From Actinotalea sp. Marseille-Q4924 (GTDB lineage Bacteria; Actinomycetota; Actinomycetes; Actinomycetales; Cellulomonadaceae): a stretch of DNA of 64,000 bases. Each line of letters starts with the position of its first letter. Positions within the stretch are counted from its first letter, which is position 1. The DNA is taken from NCBI RefSeq assembly GCF_916618755.1, contig NZ_CAKAKB010000004.1:186001-250000 (forward strand). Direction: 5' to 3'. Both the position numbers and the translations under genes were made by a program. This document shows positions 26,682 to 38,665 of the stretch, in pieces. The notes beneath the pieces were generated by a model. That model was given only the letters and a program-made list of their open reading frames with translations. It was not told where the DNA came from and searched no databases.

Positions 26682-29600
26682 CCGAGGACCCGTTCGGGAC
26701 CGGCCGTCTGCGCGAGGCCGTCCTGGCGGCCTGGACGGCCCAGCCGGCGCGGTTCCGCGAGGACGCGAACGCCGAGGAGGACCACGCCCGCGGCGGCTAC
26801 CGCGACCGCGTCGTCGTCGAGCTGGCCCAGAACGCCGCCGACGCCGCGTCGCGGGCCGGTGCGGCGGGAAGCCTCCTCCTGCGTCTCGTCGACCACGGCG
26901 ACGGCGGCCTGCTGCTCGCCGCCAACACCGGCGCGGCGCTCGACGCGGAGGGCGTCGCGTCCCTCGCGTCCCTGCGCGCGTCGGCGAAGCGCGACGAGGG
27001 GACGGCCGGCGCTCCCGGCGGCGTCCCGACCGCGCCCGTCGGGAGGTTCGGCGTCGGGTTCTCGGCCGTCCGGTCCGTCGCCGACGACGTCGCCGTGGCC
27101 AGCCGCGCCGGCGCCGTCCACTTCTCGCTCGCGCGCACCCGCGACGCGGTGGCCGGCACGGGCGTGCTGGGCGACGAGCTCGCCCGCCGCGGGGACGCCC
27201 TGCCGGCCCTGCGCCTGCCCTGGCCCGGCCCCCTCCCCGCGGGCGAAGCGGCGGAGGCGCGCGACCTGGTGGGCACGGACGGTGCCCCCGTCGGCGCATG
27301 GGACACGGTCGTCGTGCTGGTCCTGCGGGACGCCGCCGCCGTGAGCGCCGTGCGGGTGCAGCTCGAGGACGTGGCGGACCCGCTGCTGCTGGCGCTGCCC
27401 GCCCTCGGCGACGTCGTCGTCGAGGCCGACGGAGCGGCCCGGACGGTGCGCGACGTGCGATCGCGGTGGGTCGTCGCGACGCGGACCGGTGCGGTCGGGC
27501 CGCGGCTGCTCGTGGACCGGCCCGTCGAGGAGCGCGCCCGGACGACGTGGTCCGTCACGTGGGCGGTCCCGCGCCCGTCGACGCGGACGTCCTGGGCGCC
27601 GGTCGTCCACGCGCCGACGCCCACGGACGAGCCGTGCACCGTCCCCGCCCTCGTCCTCGCGACCTTCCCCCTGGACCCCTCCCGCCGGCACGTCGCGCGC
27701 GGGCCGCTCACCGACGTCCTCCTCGAGGAGGCGGGCCGGACCTACGCCGACCTCCTCCTCGCCTGCCACCGGGACGACGGCGCGCCCGACGTGCTCGACC
27801 TCGTCCCCGGCGGACTGCCGTCCGGTGCGCTCGACGCCGCGCTGCGGGCGCAGGTCCTCGCCGCCGCGGCGGCCGTCCCGGTCCTGCTCCCGGCCGACGG
27901 CGGCCCGGCCCTCGCGCCGCGGGACGCGGCGGTCCTGGCGGGCCCGGCCGGCGACGACCCCGACCTGCTCCCGGTGCTCGGCCGACGCGTCCCGCGGCTG
28001 GTCCCCGCCCCGACCCGGCACCGCGCCGCCCTGCGTGCCCTCGGTGTGGAGGAGCTCGACGCGTCCGACGTCGTGGAGGCCCTGCCCCCGCTCGACCCGC
28101 CGGAGCACCGGGGCCTGCTCGACGCGGCGGCCGGCGCGGAGCCCGCGGTGCTGGAGGCCCTCGCGACGCTGCTCGTCCCGCTCGCCGACGGTCGGCACGT
28201 CCGCGGCGCCCGTGGGCTCACGGTGCTGGACGGCGCCGTCGACGACGACGTGCTGGGTCGCCTCGCGGACTGGGGGCTGCGTGTCGTGCACCCCGCCGCC
28301 GCCCACCCGCTGCACGAGCGGCTCGGCGCGGAGCGGCTGACCGTCACGGACCTGCTGCGGCACCCCGTGCTGCGCGGCCACGTGCTCACCGGTGACGACG
28401 AGGAGGCGACCGCGGACGTCCTCCTCGCCCTGCTGGACCGGGTCGCGGCCGACGGCGGTGCACCGCACGCGGAGGCCTGGTGGGGCGAGCTGCTCCTGCC
28501 CGCCGACGACGGCGAGCCGTCCCCGGCGCGCGGCCTCGTGCTGCCCGGGTCGGACGCCGGGCGCTGGTTCGCCGCGGACGTCCTGCCGCCGGTCGCCGAC
28601 GACGTCGTGGCGCGCTGGGGGCGCGTGCTGGCCCTGGTGGGGGTCCGGACGGGCCTGGCCGTGGTCGACGTGCCCGTCGAGGCGTACGACGCCTTCCTGC
28701 CCGCCGGGGACGACCCGCACCACGGCGCCCCCCACGACGACCTCGCGCTCGTCCTCGACGCCCTCGACGGCTGGGAGGACTACCTGGACGAGGTCCGGCC
28801 CGCCGCCGGCCCGCAGCGCGCCGTCGCCGACCTGGACGCCGTCGTCCCGGCCGCGTGGCCGGAGGTCCTCCGTGCCCTGGCCACCGCGGCCCGACCGGCG
28901 CTGCTGGACCGCGTGCGCGACGCCGACGGCGCGCCGTGCCCCACCTACGTCGCCTGGTGGTTGCGGACGCGCGCCGGGCTCGGGCTGGAGCGCCCCTTCC
29001 GCGGCGAGGAGGCGAGCGCCGGCCCGCTGGACGCGCTCCTGCCGCGACCGCCGGGCGCCGTCGTCGGGCTGGACGGCGAGGTGCTGCGCGCGCTCGGTGC
29101 CGTGGGCGCGCCGGAGGACCTCGGTGCCGACGACTGGGCCGAGCTGCTCGCCACCCTGCCCCTGGACGGGGAGGTCGAGCTCGCGCTGGCGGTGCCGATC
29201 TGGCGCGCCCTGGCCGGGCTCGCCGCCGGCGACCCGCAGCTGGACCTCGAGGTGGACCGGGTGCCCGCGCTCGTGGGCGACGGCGAGGTACGGACCGTGC
29301 CCGCCGGCGACGTCGTCGTCGTCACGCTGGCGCAGGCCCAGCACCCGGCCGCGCGGCCCGCGGTCGTCGTGCCCGGCGCAGCGGTCGAGGCGCTCGCGGA
29401 CGCCCTGGGGGCCGACGTCGCGGCGGACCGCTTCGACCTGGAGGTCGACGACGACGGCGTGGCCGGCCCGGTGCCCGACGCCGTCCGGGCGGTGTTCCCG
29501 ACGGCGCCGGCCGTGTGGGTCGAGCACGAGGACCTGCGGGTCGGCGGGGCGTCTGTCGCCTGGTGGGTCACGGCGCAGCCCTCCCCGGTCGTGCACGCCG

Positions 29601-29743
29601 CGACGACGGACGGGCTGGCGGACGGACTGGCGGAGGTCGTCGGGCGCCGGCACCGGGACCGGCTCGCGCGGCTGCTGTCCGACCCGGACGAGCTCGCCGC
29701 GGTGCTGCTGGAGACGGCGGCCGAGGACCTGCCCGAGCGCTGA
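26678..29743 (+). CDS. Sacsin N-terminal ATPase-like (GHKL) protein
   Basis: 1021 residues. The N-terminal 200 residues form an Hsp90-type GHKL ATPase: N box VVVELAQNAADAA (about 45-60), LLAANTGAALDAEGVASL where Hsp90 has its DxGxG, and G2 box PVGRFGVGFSAVRSVAD (about 120-136). The rest is a long Asp/Ala/Pro-rich region without a recognised domain. Family members are called sacsin N-terminal ATPase-like; a chaperone role is an inference from homology. The GTG start at 26678 overlaps the DUF3027 stop by 4 nt. Last gene of the cold-shock operon; its stop touches the convergent DUF2530 gene. Confidence 0.85.
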   Translation: MTEDPFGTGRLREAVLAAWTAQPARFREDANAEEDHARGGYRDRVVVELAQNAADAASRAGAAGSLLLRLVDHGDGGLLLAANTGAALDAEGVASLASLRASAKRDEGTAGAPGGVPTAPVGRFGVGFSAVRSVADDVAVASRAGAVHFSLARTRDAVAGTGVLGDELARRGDALPALRLPWPGPLPAGEAAEARDLVGTDGAPVGAWDTVVVLVLRDAAAVSAVRVQLEDVADPLLLALPALGDVVVEADGAARTVRDVRSRWVVATRTGAVGPRLLVDRPVEERARTTWSVTWAVPRPSTRTSWAPVVHAPTPTDEPCTVPALVLATFPLDPSRRHVARGPLTDVLLEEAGRTYADLLLACHRDDGAPDVLDLVPGGLPSGALDAALRAQVLAAAAAVPVLLPADGGPALAPRDAAVLAGPAGDDPDLLPVLGRRVPRLVPAPTRHRAALRALGVEELDASDVVEALPPLDPPEHRGLLDAAAGAEPAVLEALATLLVPLADGRHVRGARGLTVLDGAVDDDVLGRLADWGLRVVHPAAAHPLHERLGAERLTVTDLLRHPVLRGHVLTGDDEEATADVLLALLDRVAADGGAPHAEAWWGELLLPADDGEPSPARGLVLPGSDAGRWFAADVLPPVADDVVARWGRVLALVGVRTGLAVVDVPVEAYDAFLPAGDDPHHGAPHDDLALVLDALDGWEDYLDEVRPAAGPQRAVADLDAVVPAAWPEVLRALATAARPALLDRVRDADGAPCPTYVAWWLRTRAGLGLERPFRGEEASAGPLDALLPRPPGAVVGLDGEVLRALGAVGAPEDLGADDWAELLATLPLDGEVELALAVPIWRALAGLAAGDPQLDLEVDRVPALVGDGEVRTVPAGDVVVVTLAQAQHPAARPAVVVPGAAVEALADALGADVAADRFDLEVDDDGVAGPVPDAVRAVFPTAPAVWVEHEDLRVGGASVAWWVTAQPSPVVHAATTDGLADGLAEVVGRRHRDRLARLLSDPDELAAVLLETAAEDLPER

Positions 29744-29977
29744 TCAGGTGCGCGAGCGGTTCCGGCGCTCCCACAGCAGGGCGAGGCCCCCGAGGCCGAT
29801 GCCGGCGGCGCAGATCCACGCGATCCGCGGTGCCACCTGACCGCTCGCCGTGAGGACGAGCGAGACGAGCAGCGCCACCGTCCACAGGCCGATGCCCGCG
29901 AGGAAGACCGTGCGCAGGTCCAGGTGCACGGGCTCCAGCCGGCTCGGCTCGAGGAGACGGGGGCGCCGATCGGTCAC
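29744..29977 (-). CDS. DUF2530 small membrane protein
   Basis: 77 residues with two hydrophobic helices (TVFLAGIGLWTVALLVSLVL and IAWICAAGIGLGGLALLW) and basic ends. It matches the actinobacterial DUF2530 family by layout: PVHLDLRTVFLAGI, then ending LLWERRNRSRT. Function unknown. TAGGCT (29989-29984) is 6 nt before GTG 29977, so it is probably leaderless. Its stop directly abuts the stop of the convergent ATPase gene, with no room for a separate terminator. Confidence 0.85.
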   Translation of the reverse strand: MTDRRPRLLEPSRLEPVHLDLRTVFLAGIGLWTVALLVSLVLTASGQVAPRIAWICAAGIGLGGLALLWERRNRSRT

Positions 29978-30059
29978 GGTGCGAGCCTAGTGCCGGGTGT
30001 CCTCGCGCCGGCCGCGGACGATCACACGGCCCCCCGCGATTTCTGGGACCCTCTGCGCC

Positions 30060-31556
30060 ATGACGCAGACCGCGACCACTCCACGGCAGGGGCTGCTCGG
30101 CTCCGTCGACCGATTCTTCAAGATCACCGAACGGGGCTCGAACTACCCGCGCGAGCTGCGCGGCGGTCTCGTGACGTTCTTCGCGATGAGCTACATCATC
30201 GTGCTCAACCCGTTCATCATCGGCGGCGTGCCCGACGGGACCGGGGCGTTCCTCGGCGGCGGGTCGGAGCCGAACTTCCCGCTCGTGGCCGCGGCCACCG
30301 CGCTCGTCGCGGGCGTCCTGTCGATCCTCATGGGCGTCGTCGCGCGCTTCCCGCTCGCCCTCGCCGCGGGGCTCGGCCTCAACGCGTTCGTCGCGTTCTC
30401 GGTTGCCGTGCTGCCGGGCATGACATGGGCGGACGCGATGGGTCTGGTCGTGCTCGAGGGCCTCATCATCCTGGTGCTCGTCCTCACCGGCTTCCGGGAG
30501 GCGGTCTTCCGCGCGGTCCCCGTCGAGCTCAAGCTCGCCATCAGCGTCGGGATCGGCCTGTTCATCGCGCTCATCGGCGTCTTCAACGCCGGTCTCGTGC
30601 GCATCCCCGCGAGCCTGGCCACGCCGCTCGAGCTCGGCCAGGACGGGTCGCTGGCCGGCTGGCCCGTCGTCGTCTTCCTGCTCGGGCTGCTGCTCATCGC
30701 GGTGCTCATGGTCCGGCGCGTCAAGGGCGCCATCCTCATCGGCGTCGTCGCGGCGACCGTCCTGGCCGTCGTCGTCGAGGCCGTCGCGGACCTCGGGACG
30801 CGCTCGGCGGAGAACCCCGGCGGGTGGAGCCTGGTCCAGCCCTCGCTGCCCGGCTCGGCCGGTGACGTCGTGTCCCAGCCCGAGTTCAGCCTGCTCGGCC
30901 AGTTCTCGCTGCTGGGCTCGGTCGAGAAGATCGGCATCGTCGCGGTCGTGCTCCTCGTCTTCACGCTCATGATCGCGGACTTCTTCGACACGATGGGCAC
31001 GATGGTCGCGATCGGCGCCGAGGCCGACCTGCTCGACGAGAACGGCAACCCCCCGAACACGCGCCAGATCCTCGTCGTGGACTCGCTCGGCGCGGTGGCG
31101 GGCGGCATGGGCTCCGTCTCCAGCAACACCAGCTACATCGAGTCCGCCGCGGGCGTCGGCGACGGGGCGCGGACAGGCCTCGCCTCGGTGGTCACCGGCG
31201 CGCTGTTCCTGCTCGCGACGCTCTTCGCGCCGCTGGTCAACATGGTCCCGTACGAGGCGGCGACGCCGGCGCTCGTCATCGTCGGGTTCCTCATGCTCAT
31301 GCAGGTCACCGGCATCGACTGGAAGAACTACGAGATCGCCATCCCGGCGTTCCTCACGATCATCCTCATGCCGTTCAGCTTCTCCATCGCCGTCGGCATC
31401 GGGGCGGGCTTCGTGTCGTTCGTGGCCCTCAAGATCGCCGTCGGCAAGGCGCGCCAGGTGCACCCGCTCATGTACCTGTCCGCGGTCCTCTTCGTCCTGT
31501 ACTTCGCGATCGAGCCGATCGAGGACGGGCTGCGGAGCATGGGCGTCCTGGGCTGA
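30060..31556 (+). CDS. NCS2-family purine permease (AzgA/PbuG group)
   Basis: Probable proton-coupled uptake of hypoxanthine, guanine or adenine. 498 residues, about 12-14 membrane segments. The start FFKITERGSNYPRELRGGLV then TFFAMSYIIVLNP is diagnostic of the AzgA branch, and the FFDTMGTMVAIG motif and VSSNTSYIESAAGVGDGART (substrate-site helix) follow. ATG 30060 is used; no strong ribosome site is visible. A terminator hairpin follows the stop. Confidence 0.93.
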   Translation: MTQTATTPRQGLLGSVDRFFKITERGSNYPRELRGGLVTFFAMSYIIVLNPFIIGGVPDGTGAFLGGGSEPNFPLVAAATALVAGVLSILMGVVARFPLALAAGLGLNAFVAFSVAVLPGMTWADAMGLVVLEGLIILVLVLTGFREAVFRAVPVELKLAISVGIGLFIALIGVFNAGLVRIPASLATPLELGQDGSLAGWPVVVFLLGLLLIAVLMVRRVKGAILIGVVAATVLAVVVEAVADLGTRSAENPGGWSLVQPSLPGSAGDVVSQPEFSLLGQFSLLGSVEKIGIVAVVLLVFTLMIADFFDTMGTMVAIGAEADLLDENGNPPNTRQILVVDSLGAVAGGMGSVSSNTSYIESAAGVGDGARTGLASVVTGALFLLATLFAPLVNMVPYEAATPALVIVGFLMLMQVTGIDWKNYEIAIPAFLTIILMPFSFSIAVGIGAGFVSFVALKIAVGKARQVHPLMYLSAVLFVLYFAIEPIEDGLRSMGVLG

Positions 31557-31566
31557 GCCGCTCCTC

Positions 31567-31598
31567 CCTCCGGCCGGGCGTCCTCGCCCGGTCGGAGG
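31567..31598 (+). terminator. Hairpin terminator after the NCS2 permease
   Basis: CCTCCGGCCGGGCG (31567-31580) and CGCCCGGTCGGAGG (31585-31598) form a 14-bp stem with one G-T pair and a 4-nt loop, 10 nt after the stop codon. Confidence 0.78.
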
Positions 31599-31674
31599 TC
31601 ACGGGTGCCCCGGTGACGCAGGCCCTAGGGTCGTGCAGGTTCGACAGCACTGGTGGGTGGAGGAAGGCGTGACC

Positions 31675-32988
31675 ATGCGCATCTCGGTGATCGGCTGCGG
31701 GTACCTGGGAGCGGTCCATGCCGCCTCCATGGCCCACCTGGGTCACGACGTCATCGGGGTCGACGTCGACGCGGCCAAGGTCGAGCAGCTCGCGCGCGGC
31801 GAGGCCCCGTTCTACGAGCCCGGGCTGCCGGAGCTCTTGACGTCCTCCTTGGCGACCGGCCGCCTGACCTTCACGACTGACATCGCGGCCGCGGAGGGGG
31901 CGCAGGTGCACTTCGTGTGCGTCGGGACGCCGCAGAAGAAGGGCGAGTACGCCGCGGACCTGAGGTACGTCGACGCCGCCGTCCAGGGCCTGCTGCCCCA
32001 CCTGCGTGCGGGGGACGTCGTCGTCGGGAAGTCGACCGTACCGGTCGGGACCACGGAGCGCATCGCCGAGGAGGTCGCTGCGACGCAGGTCGGCGCCACG
32101 GTGGTGTGGAACCCCGAGTTCCTGCGCGAGGGCTTCGCCGTGCAGGACACCCTGCACCCGGACCGGATCGTCTACGGCCTGCCCGACGGGGAGACCGGCG
32201 CGCGCGCCAAGGACCTCCTGGACGAGGTGTACGCGACCCCCATCGCGGAGGGGATCCCCGTCGTGGTGACCGACCGCGCGACGGCGCAGCTGGTCAAGGT
32301 CGCGGCCAACTCCTTCCTCGCGACGAAGATCTCCTTCATCAACGCGATGGCCGAGCTGTGCGAGGCGACGGGCGCGGACGTGACCCAGCTCGCCGACGCG
32401 ATCGGGCACGACGCGCGGATCGGCCGCCGGTTCCTCAACGCGGGCCTCGGCTTCGGCGGGGGGTGCCTGCCCAAGGACATCCGCGCGTTCATGGCCCGGG
32501 CGGGAGAGCTCGGTGTCGACCAGGCCCTGTCCTTCCTGCGGGAGGTCGACTCCATCAACATGCGCCGGCGCGTGCGCACCGTCGACCTGGTGCGGGAGGT
32601 CTGCGACGGCTCGATCGTCGGGCGCCGCGTGGCCGTCCTCGGGGCGGCGTTCAAGCCGGACAGCGACGACATCCGCGACTCCCCGGCGCTGAGCGTGGCC
32701 GCCCAGATGGGTCTGCAGGGCGCGCACGTGGTGGTCACCGACCCGCAGGCGCTCGGCAACGCGGAGCGCATGTGGCCGGACCTGCGCTACGCCGCCACGG
32801 CGGACGAGGCCGCGAAGGAGGCCGACGTCGTGCTGCTCGCGACGGAGTGGCCGGAGTACCGGAGCCTCGACCCGCACGCGTTCGGGAACGTCGTGGCGCG
32901 CAAGGTGATCGTCGACGGTCGGAACGTCCTGGACCCCGTCGCGTGGCGCGCGGCCGGCTGGGTGTACCGGGCGCTCGGTCGGCCCTGA
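31675..32988 (+). CDS. ugd: UDP-glucose 6-dehydrogenase
   Basis: NAD-dependent four-electron oxidation of UDP-glucose to UDP-glucuronate, a precursor of acidic wall polysaccharides. 437 residues. N-terminal Rossmann MRISVIGCGYLGAVHAASMA, GKSTVPVGTT, NPEFLREG, the catalytic cysteine in GFGGGCLPKDIRAF, and C-terminal LGAAFKPDSDDIRDSP. ATG 31675 has GGAGG about 12 nt upstream; GTG 31669 in frame is an alternative. The -10 box TAGGGT (31626-31631) lies 44 nt before. Monocistronic. Its substrate would come from the uridylyltransferase at 47.4-48.7 kb. Confidence 0.95.
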   Translation: MRISVIGCGYLGAVHAASMAHLGHDVIGVDVDAAKVEQLARGEAPFYEPGLPELLTSSLATGRLTFTTDIAAAEGAQVHFVCVGTPQKKGEYAADLRYVDAAVQGLLPHLRAGDVVVGKSTVPVGTTERIAEEVAATQVGATVVWNPEFLREGFAVQDTLHPDRIVYGLPDGETGARAKDLLDEVYATPIAEGIPVVVTDRATAQLVKVAANSFLATKISFINAMAELCEATGADVTQLADAIGHDARIGRRFLNAGLGFGGGCLPKDIRAFMARAGELGVDQALSFLREVDSINMRRRVRTVDLVREVCDGSIVGRRVAVLGAAFKPDSDDIRDSPALSVAAQMGLQGAHVVVTDPQALGNAERMWPDLRYAATADEAAKEADVVLLATEWPEYRSLDPHAFGNVVARKVIVDGRNVLDPVAWRAAGWVYRALGRP

Positions 32989-33092
32989 GGCGACGCCTCC
33001 GGTGCAGACGGAGGTGCGTGACACCCGCGCCGCCCTGTCGCGGCAGGGCGATGCACCGCTCCGGACGTGCCCGAGGTCACCCCCTGTCCGCA

Positions 33093-33115
33093 GGTCATGA
33101 CCTTCGGTAATGACC
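33093..33115. promoter_or_regulatory. Inverted-repeat operator of the MarR-type gene
   Basis: GGTCAT (33093-33098) and ATGACC (33110-33115) form an inverted repeat 11 bp apart. The left arm is also part of the perfect 12-bp palindrome AGGTCATGACCT (33092-33103). It overlaps the -35 region and abuts the -10 TAGGAT at 33116-33121, ideal for autorepression by MarR. Confidence 0.68.
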
Positions 33116-33127
33116 TAGGATCAGGGG

Positions 33128-33613
33128 GTGCCCGTCCCTGCCGCCGACCGCGAGTCGTCCACCACCGCCCCGGCCCGCCCGCGCGCCACCGAGTGCCGCC
33201 CGGCGCCGCTGGCGAGCGAGCTGCGCGTCGCCACCACGCACCTCGTGCGGCGGCTGCGGTGGGAGCGCAGCTCCGACGCGATCACCGACGGCCAGTACGG
33301 CGTGCTGGCGGCGTTGTCCACGAACGGGCCGATGACGCCCACGGCGTTGGCCGAGGACCAGCACGTCCATCCGCCGCCGATGACGCGGACGATCAACGCG
33401 CTCGTCGAGGCCGGCCTGGTCCGCCGCGACCCGCACCCGAGCGACCGGCGCCAGGTCCTCGTCTCCATCACCGATGCCGGTGAGGCCGAGGTGCGCGAGA
33501 CCCGCCGTCGGCGGACCGAGTGGCTCGCGCAGCGCCTGGCCCGGCTGACGCCCGAGGAGCGGGAGACGCTCGCGCGGGCGGCCCGGATCCTGCGGACGGT
33601 GGTGCAGCCGTGA
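33128..33613 (+). CDS. MarR-family transcriptional regulator
   Basis: 161 residues, winged helix-turn-helix: MTPTALAEDQHVHPPPMTRT then INALVEAGLVRRDPHPSDRRQVLVSIT (about residues 60-115), with the conserved wing DRR. GTG 33128 starts 6 nt after the -10 TAGGAT, so leaderless. Its stop overlaps the start of an MFS exporter (GTGA), the usual regulator-efflux pair, with a palindromic operator upstream. It probably senses a drug or metabolite exported by the partner. Confidence 0.92.
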   Translation: MPVPAADRESSTTAPARPRATECRPAPLASELRVATTHLVRRLRWERSSDAITDGQYGVLAALSTNGPMTPTALAEDQHVHPPPMTRTINALVEAGLVRRDPHPSDRRQVLVSITDAGEAEVRETRRRRTEWLAQRLARLTPEERETLARAARILRTVVQP

Positions 33614-34968
33614 GCCCCACCTTCGCCTCCCTGCGCTTCGTCAACTACCGGCTGTGGTTCGCCGGCGCGCTCGTCGCCAACATCGGCACGTGGATGCAGC
33701 GCGTCGCGCAGGACTGGCTGGTCCTCACCGTCCTCACGGACGACTCCGGCGTCGCGGTCGGCATCACGACCGCCCTGCAGTTCGCGCCGATCCTCGTGCT
33801 GTCCGCCTACGCCGGCCTGCTCGCCGACCGGATGGACCGCCGCAAGCTCCTCATCGCCACGCAGGTCGCCCAGGGCGTGCTGGCGGCCGGGCTGGGTGTC
33901 CTCGTCCTCAGCGGCGCGGCGCAGCTGTGGCACGTCTATGTCTTCGCGGCGCTGCTGGGCTGCGTCTCGGCGATCGACGCCCCCGTGCGCCAGACCTTCG
34001 TGGCGGACATGGTGTTGCCGGACCGGCTGTCCAACGCGGTGGGGCTCAACAGCGCGTCGTTCAACGCGGCCCGCCTCATCGGGCCCGGCCTGGCCGGCCT
34101 GCTCATCGCCGCCGTCGGCACCGGCTGGGTGTTCATCATCAACGCGGTGACGTTCGCCGCGACGATCCTCTCCCTCACGCTCATGCGTCGCGGCGAGCTG
34201 CACGCGCGCGAGCGCACCAAGCGCGGCAAGGGTCAGATCCGCGAGGGCATCCGGTACGTGCGGGGCCGCAGCGACATCGTCGTGGTCATGGTGGTCGTCG
34301 GCGTGGTCAGCACGTTCGGCCTGAACTTCCAGCTGACCAGCGCGGTCATGGCCCGCACCGAGTTCGGCCGGGGCCCGCAGGAGTACGGGATCCTCGGCTC
34401 CGTGCTGGCCATCGGCTCGCTCACCGGTGCGCTGCTCGCCGCGCGGCGGGAACGCCCCCGGGTGCGGCTCGTCGTCGGTGCGGCCTTCGGCTTCGGCATC
34501 TCGACCGGTGTCATGGCACTCATGCCGACCTACGAGCTGTACCTGCTCGCCTGCATCCCGGTCGGCTTCGCGTCCCTGACGATGATGACGGCGGCGAACA
34601 CCACGCTCCAGCTCTCGACCGACCCGGCGATGCGCGGGCGCGTCATGTCGCTGTACATGGTCGTCTTCCTCGGGGCGACGCCGGTGGGCTCGCCGATCAT
34701 CGGGTGGATCGCCGAGACGTTCGGCGCCCGGTGGGCGATCGGCATCGGCTCGGTCAGCGCGCTCGTCGTGGCGTCGGCGGCAGCCGTGTGGGCGAAGCGG
34801 CACTGGAACCTCGAGGTGCGCTACAGCCTCAGCGAGCGGCCGCACCTGCAGGTGACGTACCTGGACGGTGAGCCGGAGGAGGAGTCCTCGGCGGACCGCC
34901 GGGCACGCCAGGACGCCGCCCGCGAGATCGAGGCCCAGCAGGCGAGGGACCGCGCCTCCGCCGCCTGA
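33610..34968 (+). CDS. MFS transporter (EntS/DUF894-type exporter)
   Basis: 452 residues, 12 membrane segments expected. It starts VSPTFASLRFVNYRLWFAGA then LVANIGTWMQRVAQDWLVL, typical of the EntS/MFS_3 group of exporters. The DRMDRRKLLI loop after helix 2 is the MFS motif A. The C-terminal 60 residues are charged and cytoplasmic. The GTG start overlaps the MarR stop by 4 nt, so it is co-translated and probably induced by the MarR ligand. Substrate unknown. Confidence 0.9.
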   Translation: MSPTFASLRFVNYRLWFAGALVANIGTWMQRVAQDWLVLTVLTDDSGVAVGITTALQFAPILVLSAYAGLLADRMDRRKLLIATQVAQGVLAAGLGVLVLSGAAQLWHVYVFAALLGCVSAIDAPVRQTFVADMVLPDRLSNAVGLNSASFNAARLIGPGLAGLLIAAVGTGWVFIINAVTFAATILSLTLMRRGELHARERTKRGKGQIREGIRYVRGRSDIVVVMVVVGVVSTFGLNFQLTSAVMARTEFGRGPQEYGILGSVLAIGSLTGALLAARRERPRVRLVVGAAFGFGISTGVMALMPTYELYLLACIPVGFASLTMMTAANTTLQLSTDPAMRGRVMSLYMVVFLGATPVGSPIIGWIAETFGARWAIGIGSVSALVVASAAAVWAKRHWNLEVRYSLSERPHLQVTYLDGEPEEESSADRRARQDAAREIEAQQARDRASAA

Positions 34969-34984
34969 CCAGCACCCCCACCCC

Positions 34985-35058
34985 CGTCCAGCCCGCCACT
35001 TTCCTCTCGCCCCACGTGCTGACAGTGGCGGTCTGGACGCGAAGTGGCGGTCTGGACG
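34985..35058. repeat. Inverted plus tandem repeat between convergent MFS genes
   Basis: CGTCCAGCCCGCCACT (34985-35000) is complementary, with one mismatch, to AGTGGCGGTCTGGACG at 35024-35039, and the same 16-mer recurs at 35043-35058. The first two can form a 16-bp hairpin and so a bidirectional terminator between the two convergent transporter genes. The third copy is an extra arm that would allow an alternative fold. Confidence 0.8.
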
Positions 35059-35079
35059 GAGGGTTCTGGGCGGGCCAAG

Positions 35080-38328
<3,249 letters not shown>

Positions 38329-38665
38329 GCTGAGACGTATGTCACATCGGCGGTCCCTGGTGCCGCCGGGCGGCGGTCGTGCGTCCCGCCCCACGAGCCG
38401 TCGCACCGCCCCCGACGCCGCACTCGGCCCGTTCTCCTGACCTGGGGACCCGTCCGGCGATCTACCTGCCCTTGACCTCCCGTACTCCTCGTGATGGATC
38501 GAGCCTCGGCGGCCGTCGCCGGGACCTCGGTCCCGTGCGCCCAGGCTCCCTCCGTGATCGTTCCGAGACACAACGGTTGCGGCCGTGACCGGAGCGTGAC
38601 ATCGCTCCGAATGACCGGGTACATTCGCGGTGCTTCGAGGAACCCTCCTCCGCGAAGCCCCCGAG
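38329..38665 (+). promoter_or_regulatory. Regulatory region between ideR-like gene and NlpC/P60 gene
   Basis: This 337-bp non-coding stretch precedes the riboswitch. A CRP/GlxR-like palindrome sits at 38331-38346, read on the minus strand as TGTGACATACGTCTCA (pattern TGTGA-N6-TCACA with one mismatch). A plausible sigma-70-type promoter is at -35 TGACAT (38597-38602) and -10 TACATT (38620-38625), spaced 17 bp, just before the riboswitch. No coding sequence is visible in the remainder. Confidence 0.7.

Noticed and set aside
25670-29653. 1327-codon minus-strand open frame opposite DUF3027 and the sacsin-type ATPase
   Set aside because: No recognisable motif and biased toward Arg, Gly and Val; the plus strand carries the GHKL motifs and coupled starts.
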